Shown here: piece after piece, positions 6,751 through 14,875 of the stretch
Position numbering within the stretch: position 1 is the stretch's first letter
How the letters are laid out: every line of letters starts with the position of its first letter
NCBI GenBank assembly: GCA_051861205.1
Contig: JBHYDC010000033.1
Location: 1 to 22,252, forward strand
Direction of reading: 5' to 3'
Source of the DNA: JBHYDC01 sp051861205
GTDB taxonomy: Bacteria > Pseudomonadota > Alphaproteobacteria > Rhizobiales > Pleomorphomonadaceae
DNA length: 22,252 nucleotides
Program-made: the position numbers and the translations under genes
The notes under the pieces: generated by a model
What the model saw: the letters and a program-made list of their open reading frames with translations, nothing else
What the model was told of the DNA's origin: nothing
Databases searched by the model: none

Positions 6751-8481
6751 ATGCGTCGTGCATTATTTGCCACGGCTGCCATCGGTGCACTTGTTGCGCT
6801 CGGGGCGCCGGCTTTTGCGGATGAGGAAGCCGCCAAGAAGTGGATCGACAGCGAATTCCAGCCGTCGGCCCTGTCCAAGGAAGAACAACTCGCAGAGCTG
6901 CAGTGGTTCATCAAGGCGGCCGAGCCCTTCAAGGGCATGGATATCAAGGTCGTCTCGGAAACCATCACGACCCACGAGTATGAATCGAAGACCCTCGCCA
7001 AGGCTTTCAGCGAGATCACCGGCATCAACGTCACCCACGACCTGATCGGTGAAGGCGACGTCGTCGAAAAGCTCCAGACTCAGATGCAGTCCGGCGAGAA
7101 CATCTATGACGCCTACATCAACGATTCGGACCTGATCGGCACCCATTGGCGCTATCAGCAGGCCCGCAATCTCACGGACTGGATGGCGAACGAAGGCAAG
7201 GACGTCACCAATCCGGGCCTGGACATCGACGATTTCGTCGGCAAGTCCTTCACCACCGCTCCGGACGGCAAGCTTTACCAGCTCCCCGACCAGCAGTTCG
7301 CGAACCTTTACTGGTTCCGGTATGACTGGTTCAACGACGAAAAGAACAAGGCCGACTTCAAGGCGAAGTATGGCTACGATCTCGGTGTGCCGGTCAACTG
7401 GTCTGCCTACGAAGACATCGCCGAGTTCTTCACCGGCCGTGAAATCGACGGCAAGAAGGTCTACGGCCATATGGACTATGGCAAGAAAGACCCCTCGCTC
7501 GGCTGGCGCTTCACGGACGCTTGGCTCTCGATGGCCGGAAACGGCGACAAGGGCATTCCGAACGGCAAGCCCGTTGACGAATGGGGCATCCGCGTCGACG
7601 CCAACGACCGTCCGGTCGGCTCGTGCGTTGCGCGCGGCGGCGACACCAACGGCCCGGCGGCTGTTTACTCCATCGAGAAGTACCTGACTTGGCTGAAGGC
7701 CTACGCCCCTCCGGAAGCGCAGGGCATGACCTTCGGCGAATCGGGCCCGGTTCCTGCCCAGGGCAACATCGCCCAGCAGATCTTCTGGTACACCGCCTTC
7801 ACCGCCGACATGGTGAAGCCCGGCCTTCCCGTCATGAACGAGGACGGCACGCCCAAGTGGCGCATGGCCCCCTCGCCGCATGGCGTCTACTGGAAGGAAG
7901 GCATGAAGCTCGGCTACCAGGACGCCGGTTCCTGGACGCTCCTGAAGTCGACCCCTGATGACCGTGCGAAGGCCGCTTGGCTCTACGCGCAGTTCGTGAC
8001 CTCGAAGACCGTGGACGTGAAGAAGAGCCAGGTTGGCCTGACCTTCATCCGCGAATCGACGATCCGTCACCAGAGCTTCACCGATCGGGCGCCCCAGCTT
8101 GGCGGTCTCGTCGAATTCTACCGCTCGCCGGCGCGCGTGCAGTGGACCCCGACGGGCACCAACGTTCCGGATTACCCGAAGCTGGCGCAGCTGTGGTGGC
8201 AGGCGATCGGCGATGCGTCTTCGGGCGCCAAGACCGCTCAGGAAGCCATGGACTCCCTCTGCGCCGAGCAGGAAAAGGTGCTTGAGCGCCTCGAACGCGC
8301 CGGCGTGCAGGGCGATATCGGTCCCAAGCTGAACGAAGAAGCCGACCTCGCAACCTGGACCGCCAAGGCGGCCGCCGAGGGTACGCTCGCTCCGCAGGCC
8401 AAGATCGAGAACGAAAAGGAACAGCCGATCACCGTCAACTACGACGAACTGGTCAAGAGCTGGGCCGACGCCAAGCAGTGA
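6751..8481 (+). CDS. glpV: Glycerol ABC transporter substrate-binding protein GlpV
   Basis: Periplasmic binding protein of the glycerol importer, 576 residues. The N-terminus is a clear Sec signal peptide: MRRA, a hydrophobic core, and APAFA before Asp24, so cleavage after Ala23 is predicted. The mature part is a large extracellular-solute-binding protein; segments such as NIYDAYINDSDLIGTHWRYQ and DGKLYQLPDQQFANLYWFRY are recognisable from rhizobial GlpV. ATG 6751 follows GGGAGGA at good spacing. Codons are strongly biased to the preferred C/G-ending set, as expected for an abundant protein. It is last in the operon and is followed by two hairpins including a terminator. Confidence 0.93.
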   Translation: MRRALFATAAIGALVALGAPAFADEEAAKKWIDSEFQPSALSKEEQLAELQWFIKAAEPFKGMDIKVVSETITTHEYESKTLAKAFSEITGINVTHDLIGEGDVVEKLQTQMQSGENIYDAYINDSDLIGTHWRYQQARNLTDWMANEGKDVTNPGLDIDDFVGKSFTTAPDGKLYQLPDQQFANLYWFRYDWFNDEKNKADFKAKYGYDLGVPVNWSAYEDIAEFFTGREIDGKKVYGHMDYGKKDPSLGWRFTDAWLSMAGNGDKGIPNGKPVDEWGIRVDANDRPVGSCVARGGDTNGPAAVYSIEKYLTWLKAYAPPEAQGMTFGESGPVPAQGNIAQQIFWYTAFTADMVKPGLPVMNEDGTPKWRMAPSPHGVYWKEGMKLGYQDAGSWTLLKSTPDDRAKAAWLYAQFVTSKTVDVKKSQVGLTFIRESTIRHQSFTDRAPQLGGLVEFYRSPARVQWTPTGTNVPDYPKLAQLWWQAIGDASSGAKTAQEAMDSLCAEQEKVLERLERAGVQGDIGPKLNEEADLATWTAKAAAEGTLAPQAKIENEKEQPITVNYDELVKSWADAKQ

Positions 8482-8488
8482 TCGATGG

Positions 8489-8521
8489 TTTCAGGCGGGG
8501 CTTATTCAGTCCCGCCTGAAA
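8489..8521 (+). other. Stem-loop after glpV
   Basis: A perfect 11-bp stem, TTTCAGGCGGG (8489-8499) with CCCGCCTGAAA (8511-8521), starts 8 nt after the glpV stop. It lacks a good T-run. It probably acts with the next hairpin to protect the 3' end of the operon mRNA. Confidence 0.6.
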
Positions 8522-8531
8522 TCTGAACATG

Positions 8532-8567
8532 AAAACGGCCGGAGCACACGAGTGCTCCGGCCGTTTT
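8532..8567. terminator. Bidirectional Rho-independent terminator
   Basis: Arms 8532-8547 and 8552-8567 pair over 16 bp around a 4-nt loop (ACGA). The stem is GC-rich in the middle and has AAAA on its left end and TTTT on its right end, so it yields a T-run in both directions. It lies between the convergent glpV and galU genes and should stop transcription from both. Confidence 0.9.
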
Positions 8568-8589
8568 CTTGGTCTCGCCTCGCAGCGGA

Positions 8590-9468
8590 TCAGCGCTTCA
8601 ATTCGCGCTCGACCTCGCCCCGGATGTCGGGATGAATATCCGTCCGGTCCAGCGCATAGGCGATATTGGCTTGGAGGAAACCGAGTTTGGTGCCGGTGTC
8701 GTAGGTCACGCCGCGGAAGCGCACGCCATAGAACGGGTTCGTCTTCTGAAGGCGGAGCATGGCATCGGTGAGCTGGATCTCGCCGCCGGCGCCGCGTTCC
8801 TGCGTTTCCAGAAGCTTGAAGATATCCGGCTGCAGTATATAGCGGCCGGAGATGAAGAGGTTCGACGGCGCGTCCTCGGGCCTCGGCTTTTCCACCATGC
8901 CGGTCACCTCGTGCACGTCGTCCGACAGCGTCTTACCTAGCGCGACGACGCCGTAGGACGAGGTCTGCGAGGGATCGCAGGCTTCAAGCGAAATGATGTT
9001 GCCGCCCGTCGTCTCATAGGCGTCCACCATGCTCTTCAGGCAAGGCGTGTGATGGCGCATGAGCATGTCGGGCAACAGCACCGCGAAGGGCTCGTCGCCC
9101 ACGATATCGCGCGCGCACCAGACCGCGTGGCCAAGACCGAGCGGAGCCTGCTGGCGGGTGAAGCTCGCGGATCCGGCGGTCGGAAGATCGCGCCGCAGCG
9201 TATCGAGGACCTCCACCTTGCCGCGCGAGCGCAGCGTGTCTTCAAGCTCGTAGGCCAAATCGAAGTGGTCTTCGATCACCGCCTTGCCGCGACCTGTCAC
9301 GAACACGAAATGCTCGATGCCGGCCGCCTTGGCTTCGTCGACCACATATTGCAGCGCTGGACGGTCCACGACTGTCATCATTTCTTTCGGAACGGCTTTT
9401 GTGGCCGGCAGAAAGCGGGTGCCGAGTCCGGCGACTGGAAATACGGCCTTGCGAATGCGACCTGTCAT
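8590..9468 (-). CDS. galU: UTP-glucose-1-phosphate uridylyltransferase
   Basis: A 292-residue enzyme that makes UDP-glucose from UTP and glucose 1-phosphate, supplying envelope and exopolysaccharide synthesis in the cytoplasm. The nucleotide-binding signature is GLGTRFLPATKAVPKEM (14-30), followed by VVDRPALQYVVDEA. Further family segments are VTGRGKAVIEDHFD and PLGLGHAVWCAR, where sugar and base are held. Length is normal for bacterial GalU (about 290-300). The ATG at 9468 precedes the first beta strand; AAGGA about 12 nt upstream is a modest binding site. It appears monocistronic: the gene upstream on the same strand ends 140 nt away, and the terminator at 8532-8567 follows. Confidence 0.93.
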   Translation of the reverse strand: MTGRIRKAVFPVAGLGTRFLPATKAVPKEMMTVVDRPALQYVVDEAKAAGIEHFVFVTGRGKAVIEDHFDLAYELEDTLRSRGKVEVLDTLRRDLPTAGSASFTRQQAPLGLGHAVWCARDIVGDEPFAVLLPDMLMRHHTPCLKSMVDAYETTGGNIISLEACDPSQTSSYGVVALGKTLSDDVHEVTGMVEKPRPEDAPSNLFISGRYILQPDIFKLLETQERGAGGEIQLTDAMLRLQKTNPFYGVRFRGVTYDTGTKLGFLQANIAYALDRTDIHPDIRGEVERELKR

Positions 9469-9531
9469 GTTCGTCTCGCGTCCTTCACGAATTACATGAT
9501 CTTGGATGAAGACTGGTGAAATGGTCTCGCT

Positions 9532-9559
9532 CTTATGATTACTACATATAAACGATCAA
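9532..9559 (-). promoter_or_regulatory. Candidate galU promoter
   Basis: The 140-nt gap between galU and the aldehyde dehydrogenase gene is markedly AT-rich. On the minus strand, TTGATC (9559-9554), a 16-bp spacer and CATAAG (9537-9532) form a fair promoter, about 64 bp before the galU ATG. No hairpin terminator for the upstream gene was found here. Confidence 0.3.
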
Positions 9560-9608
9560 TTCCCTAGTCGGGATATGACTTAATCTACTTTTATTAATAG
9601 GAGATTTG

Positions 9609-12014
9609 TTACTCCCCATAAGGAATCCAAATATTCTTAACCTGAACGGCGCGGCGCAGATAGTCTCTGCCCTGCCCTTCGCGGTCGGAGGCCCAATCGC
9701 GGAGCCGGCCCTTGTTCACCCAGGTGGCTTTGAGATTGCCGGCCGATGCCCGTTCGGCCGCCGCGCTGCCTGCCGCCGAACCGACATACCAAAGCGCCGC
9801 AACCTCATCGTGATCGGCCAGCGTCTTGGCCAGACCATCGCGCTCGCCGGTGACGATGTTGACCACGCCGGCCGGAACGTCGGATGTGTCGAGGATCTGG
9901 TAGAAGTCCGTCGCGAGCAGCGGATGGGAGGGCGACGGCACCGCCACCACCCGGTTGCCCATCGCAATCGCCGGCATCACCAGCGAAACAAAGCCCAAAA
10001 GCGGGGCCTCATCCGGGCAAAGGATGCCCATCACGCCCCAGGGCTCGTTCATGGCGAGCGTGACGTTGCGGGTCTTCGTGGCATGAACCGCGCCGTCGAA
10101 CTTGTCCGCCCAAGCGGCATACCAGAAGGTGCGGCGAACCGCTGCCGCCACCTCCGCCGCTGCCGCCTCCGGCGACACGCCGACGACGGAGCAGAGGCGC
10201 GCTTCGAACTCGGCGTGGCGGGCGTAAAGGTTCTCGGCGACGTAATAGAGCACCTGCGCCCGGTTATGGGCCGTCACGCCGCTCCAGCCGCCCGCCTTCG
10301 CAGCCGCTTCCACGGCATTGCGGATATCTTTCCGGTTGCCGAGCCCGGCTTGGCCGACCGGCGACCCGGCGGCATTTCGCACGGTGTAGCTATAGCCGCT
10401 GTCCGGCCGGGCCTGCTTGCCGCCGATGTAAAGCTTGGCGGTGCGGTCCACCTCGGGTTCGTCCCCCGGATTGGCAATTCCGGCTTCGGCGGGTGTAGTC
10501 GTGAAATCGACGGTGGCAGAATTATGCGAAAGGGGTGATGCTTTCTCCCAGATCGGCACGAGATACTCGGTCAGCCCTTCGCGGCCGCCCTCGCGACCGA
10601 AGCCGCTTTCCCGGTAGCCGCCGAATCCGGCTGCCGCATCGAACATGTTCGTGCAGTTGATCCAGACCACACCCGCCTTCACCCGCGCCGCCGTATCAAG
10701 CGCGAGGTTGATGTTCTCCGACCAGATGGAAGCGGCGAGGCCGTAGCGGGTGTTGTTGGCCAGCTCCAGTGCCTCGCCCGGCGTCCGGAACGTCATCGCC
10801 ACCGCGACCGGCCCGAAAATCTCCACCTCCGCAACGGTTGATGCCGGCTCGACATCGGTGAAAAGGCTCGGCGGGAAATAGCAGCCCGTGCGGGGAACCG
10901 GCGTTGAGGGCTGCCAAAGCGTGCCGCCTTCCGCCTTGCCGGTTTCAACCAGCGCCCGGATCCGCTCCAACTGAACCGGCGCCACGATCGCCCCGATATC
11001 GACGGATTTGTCCAAGGGATCGCCGACGCGCAACGTCTCCATGCGCGCACGCAGCTTGGCATAGAACCGCTCCGCGATGCCCTCCTGCACCAGCAAGCGC
11101 GAGCCGGCACAGCAAACCTGCCCCTGGTTGAACCAGATCGCATCCACGACGCCCTCGACCGCTGCGTCGAGATCGGCGTCTTCGAACACGATGAACGGCG
11201 ATTTTCCGCCCAGCTCCAGGCTGAGTTTCTTTCCCGATCCCGCCGTCGCTTCACGAATAAGGCGGCCGACCTCCGTCGAGCCCGTGAAAGCGATCTTGTC
11301 AACGCCCGGATGCGCCACCAGCGCCGCGCCCGCCGCACCATCGCCGGTGACGATATTCACGACGCCCGGCGGCAGACCGGCTTCCCGGCAGATTTCAGCG
11401 AAGGCGATCGCCGTCAGCGGCGTGAATTCCGCCGGCTTCAGCACCACGGTGTTTCCAGCCGCAAGCGCCGGCGCGATCTTCCAGGCCAGCATCAAGAGCG
11501 GGAAATTCCACGGAATGATCTGTCCGCAGACCCCGACAGGCTTATGGTCGGGGAATTCGCTCTCGACCAATTCCGCCCAACCGGCGTGGTGATAGAAATG
11601 CCGGACGACGAGCGGAATGTCGATGTCGCGGGATTCCCGGATCGGCTTGCCGTTGTCGATCGATTCCAGCACCGCCAGGAACCGCTCACGCTTCTGCACC
11701 ATCCGGGCAAGCGCATAGAGATGCCGCGCGCGGATATGGCCCGGCGTCTTCGACCAACCGCCATAAGCCCGGCGCGCGGCGGCAACCGCCGCATCCACAT
11801 CTTCCGCCGTGCCTTCCGCCACACGGGCGAGCGGCTGATCGCGGGCGGGGTCGCGAACCTCGAAGCTTGCGCCGCCGGTCGAGGCCACGAAAGCGCCGTC
11901 GATGAAGTGGCCGAAGCCTTCGGAATGGGCGGCGAGCCAAGCGCGAACCGTGTCGCTGGCCTCCGGCGAGGGGCCGTATTCCATGGAGCGGAGAATGTCC
12001 TTGATGTGCGCCAT
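9609..12014 (-). CDS. Tandem aldehyde dehydrogenase (ALDH16-like)
   Basis: An 801-residue protein with two aldehyde dehydrogenase modules. The N-terminal module (about 30-490) has the full catalytic set: Asn170 in IIPWNF, Glu267 in LELGGKSP, and Cys301 in FNQGQVCCAGSR. The C-terminal module (about 520-801) keeps the fold (for example EPWGVMGILCPDEAPLLGF) but no catalytic cysteine motif is seen. That length and layout match the ALDH16 family, in which the second domain is non-catalytic. The ATG at 12014 is chosen over longer frames because it starts 10 nt after the deoC stop and the product then begins with a normal ALDH leader. Coupling to deoC suggests oxidation of the acetaldehyde made from deoxyribose 5-phosphate; the true substrate is not shown by sequence. 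Confidence 0.88.
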   Translation of the reverse strand: MAHIKDILRSMEYGPSPEASDTVRAWLAAHSEGFGHFIDGAFVASTGGASFEVRDPARDQPLARVAEGTAEDVDAAVAAARRAYGGWSKTPGHIRARHLYALARMVQKRERFLAVLESIDNGKPIRESRDIDIPLVVRHFYHHAGWAELVESEFPDHKPVGVCGQIIPWNFPLLMLAWKIAPALAAGNTVVLKPAEFTPLTAIAFAEICREAGLPPGVVNIVTGDGAAGAALVAHPGVDKIAFTGSTEVGRLIREATAGSGKKLSLELGGKSPFIVFEDADLDAAVEGVVDAIWFNQGQVCCAGSRLLVQEGIAERFYAKLRARMETLRVGDPLDKSVDIGAIVAPVQLERIRALVETGKAEGGTLWQPSTPVPRTGCYFPPSLFTDVEPASTVAEVEIFGPVAVAMTFRTPGEALELANNTRYGLAASIWSENINLALDTAARVKAGVVWINCTNMFDAAAGFGGYRESGFGREGGREGLTEYLVPIWEKASPLSHNSATVDFTTTPAEAGIANPGDEPEVDRTAKLYIGGKQARPDSGYSYTVRNAAGSPVGQAGLGNRKDIRNAVEAAAKAGGWSGVTAHNRAQVLYYVAENLYARHAEFEARLCSVVGVSPEAAAAEVAAAVRRTFWYAAWADKFDGAVHATKTRNVTLAMNEPWGVMGILCPDEAPLLGFVSLVMPAIAMGNRVVAVPSPSHPLLATDFYQILDTSDVPAGVVNIVTGERDGLAKTLADHDEVAALWYVGSAAGSAAAERASAGNLKATWVNKGRLRDWASDREGQGRDYLRRAVQVKNIWIPYGE

Positions 12015-12024
12015 CGGGTGTCTC

Positions 12025-13032
12025 TCAAGCCATCGCGTGGCGGGTCGTCGAGGCATAGCGCCCCGTGATGTAATGTTCGAGCTGGCGCTCGATATCGGCC
12101 AGCATGGCGCTCGCCCCAAGCCGGAAAAGATCCGGCTCCAGCCACGGCGCGCCCAGCTCTTCCTTCATCAGCACAAGCCAGTTGATCGCGTCCTTGGCGG
12201 TGCGAAGGCCGCCGGCCGGCTTGAAGCCGACGCGCTCGCCCGTGCGCTCGCCATAGTCGCGCAGCGCCCGCACCATCACGAGGCTGACGGGCAGCGTGGC
12301 GTTCACGTCTTCCTTGCCGGTGGAGGTCTTGATGAAATCCGCCCCCGCCTGCATCGCCACCATGCTGGCCTTATAGACATTGCGCAGCGTGCGCAGATCG
12401 CCGGTGCCGAGGATGGCCTTGAGGTGAGCCGCCCCGCAGGCCTCGCGCATCGCGCTCACCTCGTCGTAGAGCGCTTTCCAGTTCTGCGTTAGCACATGCG
12501 CGCGCGTGATCACGATGTCGATCTCGGCCGCGCCCTCGTCCACCGCATAGCGGATTTCATCCAGCCGCTGCGGCAGCGGTGTCAGGCCGGAGGGAAAGCC
12601 GGTGGCGACCGATGCAACGGGAATGCCCGAACCGGCCAGCGCCTTCACCGCCGTTGCCACCATGGTAGGATAAACGCAAACGGCACCCACCTTCGGCGGG
12701 CTATCGGCAAGGCCAAGCGCCTCCACGATGTCGTCGCGCAGCGGCCGCCGGGCCTTCATGGCCAGCCGGTGCACGCGGCCGGGCGTGTCGTCGCCCGCCA
12801 GCGTGGTAAGGTCGATGCAGGTCAGTGCCTTCACCAGCCACGCGGCCTGATACTCTTTCTTCACCGACCGGCGTGTCGGAAGGCTCGCGGCGCGGCGCTC
12901 GGCGGCGCTGAGGTTCACCTGGACCCCCTCGAACCAATCGGGGTGCAGGTCCGTGCCCTCATTGCGGCCGTGGTTTGTCGAGGGCGTTTCCGGGCCGCGT
13001 TCGGTGGCGGCTCCTTGTGTCTTCTTCAGCAT
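12025..13032 (-). CDS. deoC: Deoxyribose-phosphate aldolase
   Basis: A 335-residue class I aldolase that cleaves 2-deoxyribose 5-phosphate into acetaldehyde and glyceraldehyde 3-phosphate during deoxynucleoside breakdown. The Schiff-base lysine is Lys235 in FIKTSTGK, the relay lysine is Lys271 in GFKPAGG, and the aspartate is Asp172 in EIDIVI. An N-terminal extension of roughly 60 residues makes it longer than the E. coli enzyme (259), as is common for alphaproteobacterial DeoC. I take the ATG at 13032 (MLKKTQG); an in-frame start at 13074 would add 14 residues. AGGGATAGG lies just upstream of 13032. It is first in a two-gene unit with the double aldehyde dehydrogenase. Confidence 0.92.
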   Translation of the reverse strand: MLKKTQGAATERGPETPSTNHGRNEGTDLHPDWFEGVQVNLSAAERRAASLPTRRSVKKEYQAAWLVKALTCIDLTTLAGDDTPGRVHRLAMKARRPLRDDIVEALGLADSPPKVGAVCVYPTMVATAVKALAGSGIPVASVATGFPSGLTPLPQRLDEIRYAVDEGAAEIDIVITRAHVLTQNWKALYDEVSAMREACGAAHLKAILGTGDLRTLRNVYKASMVAMQAGADFIKTSTGKEDVNATLPVSLVMVRALRDYGERTGERVGFKPAGGLRTAKDAINWLVLMKEELGAPWLEPDLFRLGASAMLADIERQLEHYITGRYASTTRHAMA

Positions 13033-13192
13033 GGGGCCTATCCCTATCGGGGGTCGGTAAGCGCGGGCAGTCAAACCAAGCGCATCAGGATTTCCTCATC
13101 CCGTCACTAACATAACCCGGCCCCCGATGCCGAGGGGCTAAGCTGAAACAAACCTCTGGACTTCGCCGTTCCCCAGAGAGAGGTGATAGTCC

Positions 13193-14260
13193 ATGAAGCT
13201 TTTCGAGTGCCAGTTTTGCGGCAACGCCGTTCATTTTGATAATACGGTCTGTGTGGTCTGCAACCATCGGCTGGGCTATCTGCCCGATCGGTTCGATGTA
13301 ACGGCCGTGGAGCCGAAGGGCGATAGCTGGACCGCACTCGCCGATCCCGGCCGCCCCTATATCTTCTGCGACAACGCCGGCTTCGATGCCTGCAACTGGC
13401 TGGTGCCCGCTGAAACCGGCCGCAGGCTCTGCGAAGCCTGCCGGCACAACCGCATGGTTCCCGACCTCACGCTTGCCGAAAATCTAACGAACTGGCGGAA
13501 GATGGAGGTCGCCAAGCACCACCTCTTCTATTCGCTGATGCGCTGGCGCCTGCCGATCCCCGACCGCACGGAAGACCCCGAGCGCGGGCTCGCTTTCGAT
13601 TTCCTCGCCGATACGACCGCACCGAACGGCCTGACCGAGCCCGTTCTCACCGGCCACGACGACGGCCTGATCACCATCAACATCACCGAAGCCGACGACG
13701 CCGAACGCGAACGCCGACGCGCTTCGATGAACGAGCCCTACCGCACGCTGCTCGGCCATTTCCGCCATGAAGTCGGCCATTACATCTGGGACCGGCTCGT
13801 GCCCGGCACGGAGCGCATCCACCGCTTCCGCGCGCTTTTCGGCGATGAACGGCGCGACTACGGACAGGCGCTTCAGGCCTATTACGGCAACTGCCCGCTG
13901 GCCGATTGGCAGATCAGCCGCATCAGCGCCTACGCGACCGCGCACCCCTGGGAGGATTTCGCCGAAACCTTCGCCCATTACCTCCACATGGTCGACGCGC
14001 TCGAAACCGCCCGCGCCTACGGCATCAAAATCCGCCCCCGCATCTCACGCCCCGGCGAACTCACCGCGGAGGTGGATTTCCAGCCCTATTCAGCCGCGAA
14101 TGCCAACGAACTCGTAGAGGCCTGGGTACCCCTCACCGTCGCCATCAACGGCATCAACCGCAGCATGGGCCAGCCGGACCTATACCCCTTCGTGCTCTCC
14201 CAGCCCGTCATGAACAAGCTGCAATTCATCCACGAACTGGTTCGGGGCGGAGCGGGGTGA
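13193..14260 (+). CDS. Zinc-ribbon, putative zinc metallopeptidase (COG4307-like)
   Basis: A 355-residue protein with an N-terminal zinc ribbon (Cys6, Cys9, Cys20, Cys23), a second cysteine set (Cys59, Cys67, Cys80, Cys83), and a metallopeptidase-like core. The core has HEVGH (192-196) and a downstream HPWEDFAETFAHYLH helix (251-265) whose Glu254 or Glu258 may be the third metal ligand. This matches the putative zinc-binding peptidase family (Peptidase_Mx with a zinc-ribbon domain). No signal peptide is seen, so it is probably cytoplasmic. Substrate and role are unknown. ATG 13193 has GAGAGGTGA about 9 nt upstream. A small stem (CTCTGG 13154-13159 with CCAGAG 13173-13178) lies in its leader. 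It is divergent from deoC. Confidence 0.85.
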   Translation: MKLFECQFCGNAVHFDNTVCVVCNHRLGYLPDRFDVTAVEPKGDSWTALADPGRPYIFCDNAGFDACNWLVPAETGRRLCEACRHNRMVPDLTLAENLTNWRKMEVAKHHLFYSLMRWRLPIPDRTEDPERGLAFDFLADTTAPNGLTEPVLTGHDDGLITINITEADDAERERRRASMNEPYRTLLGHFRHEVGHYIWDRLVPGTERIHRFRALFGDERRDYGQALQAYYGNCPLADWQISRISAYATAHPWEDFAETFAHYLHMVDALETARAYGIKIRPRISRPGELTAEVDFQPYSAANANELVEAWVPLTVAINGINRSMGQPDLYPFVLSQPVMNKLQFIHELVRGGAG

Positions 14261-14269
14261 TCGGCGGGA

Positions 14270-14397
14270 GATGTTTGGATTTGGCTGCGGTTTCTTGAAA
14301 CCTATCGGAATCTCTGCATTTCGCCCAGCCCGGAATTTCTGCGCACGCTCGCCTGGATGCGCGACATTCGGGCCATTCTGAAACCGCGCCAAACATC
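14270..14397. other. Nested inverted repeats, candidate structured RNA or element edge
   Basis: Four nested arm pairs are visible: GATGTTTGG/CCAAACATC (14270-14278 and 14389-14397), GCGGTTTC/GAAACCGC (14287-14294 and 14380-14387), GCCCGGAAT/ATTCGGGC with one bulge (14328-14336 and 14366-14373), and GCGCA/TGCGC (14341-14345 and 14358-14362). A separate tight stem GGTTTC-TT-GAAACC lies at 14289-14302. The stretch begins 10 nt after the metallopeptidase stop and ends at the XRE promoter. It could be a structured RNA, a degenerate terminator, or a relic at the island edge. No coding frame fits. Confidence 0.45.
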
Positions 14398-14458
14398 GAA
14401 TGTTTAGATATCAGTTGACAGCCCTGCGGGCTTCGGATGTATAGTCAACCCTAAACAG
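14389..14458 (+). promoter_or_regulatory. Promoter and operators of the XRE gene
   Basis: A perfect -35 TTGACA (14415-14420) is followed by a -10 region GTATAGT (TATAGT at 14440-14445, spacing 19; TGTATA at spacing 17). Half-sites of the form ATGTTTAG surround it: CCAAACAT (14389-14396) and ATGTTTAG (14400-14407) face each other across 3 nt, and CTAAACAG (14451-14458) lies just after the -10. A fourth copy, ATGTTTGG, is at 14271-14278. The layout suggests self-repression by the XRE protein encoded next. Confidence 0.5.
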
Positions 14459-14476
14459 GCAGCGGGAGTGGCAAGC

Positions 14477-14824
14477 ATGTCAACGGAACGGTTCGGCGAG
14501 TTCGTGCGCCGGGAGCGCGAGGCGCGCGAGATTGGGCTTCGCGAAATGGCGAAGATGATCGGCGTCAGCCCAACTTATCTGTCCAAGGTCGAGCGCGACG
14601 AGTTCCCGCCGCCCGCAGAGGACAAGGTCAAGGCGATTGCGCAGGTGATCGCCTGCGACGTCGACGAACTCCTAGCCCGCGCCGGCAAGGTTGCCTCGGA
14701 CCTCTCCGACATCATCAAACAGCAGCCACGCGAGCTCGCGGCGCTGCTGCGGACCACCAAGGGGCTTTCTGCCGAGGACGTGCTGAAGCTCGCCCGCCAG
14801 GCGCGGCGCGCGCAGGACAGGTAG
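14477..14824 (+). CDS. XRE-family transcriptional regulator
   Basis: A 115-residue DNA-binding protein with a Cro/CI-type helix-turn-helix near residues 8-63 (GLREMAKMIGVSPTYLSKVER). A helical tail (about 75-115) may serve in dimerisation. ATG 14477 has CGGGAG 8 nt upstream; a GTG at 14468 overlaps that site and is less likely. The next gene, 51 nt downstream, encodes an ImmA/IrrE-type peptidase. In such pairs (for example ImmR/ImmA of ICEBs1) the peptidase cleaves the repressor to switch the element on. The repeats around its promoter suggest that it represses itself. Confidence 0.88.
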   Translation: MSTERFGEFVRREREAREIGLREMAKMIGVSPTYLSKVERDEFPPPAEDKVKAIAQVIACDVDELLARAGKVASDLSDIIKQQPRELAALLRTTKGLSAEDVLKLARQARRAQDR

Positions 14825-14875
14825 CGGACGGCTTCAAGCCAGATTTTCGAAGATGCAAATGAGGATGAAGGCGAA

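Noticed and set aside
6763..8070. Minus-strand open frame opposite glpV (435 codons)
   Set aside because: It mirrors the codon bias of highly expressed glpV and has no recognisable domain or ribosome binding site.
14261..14476. Attachment site (att) duplicated within the window
   Set aside because: I found no direct repeat of this stretch elsewhere in the window; the right end of the element is not included, so it cannot be tested here.
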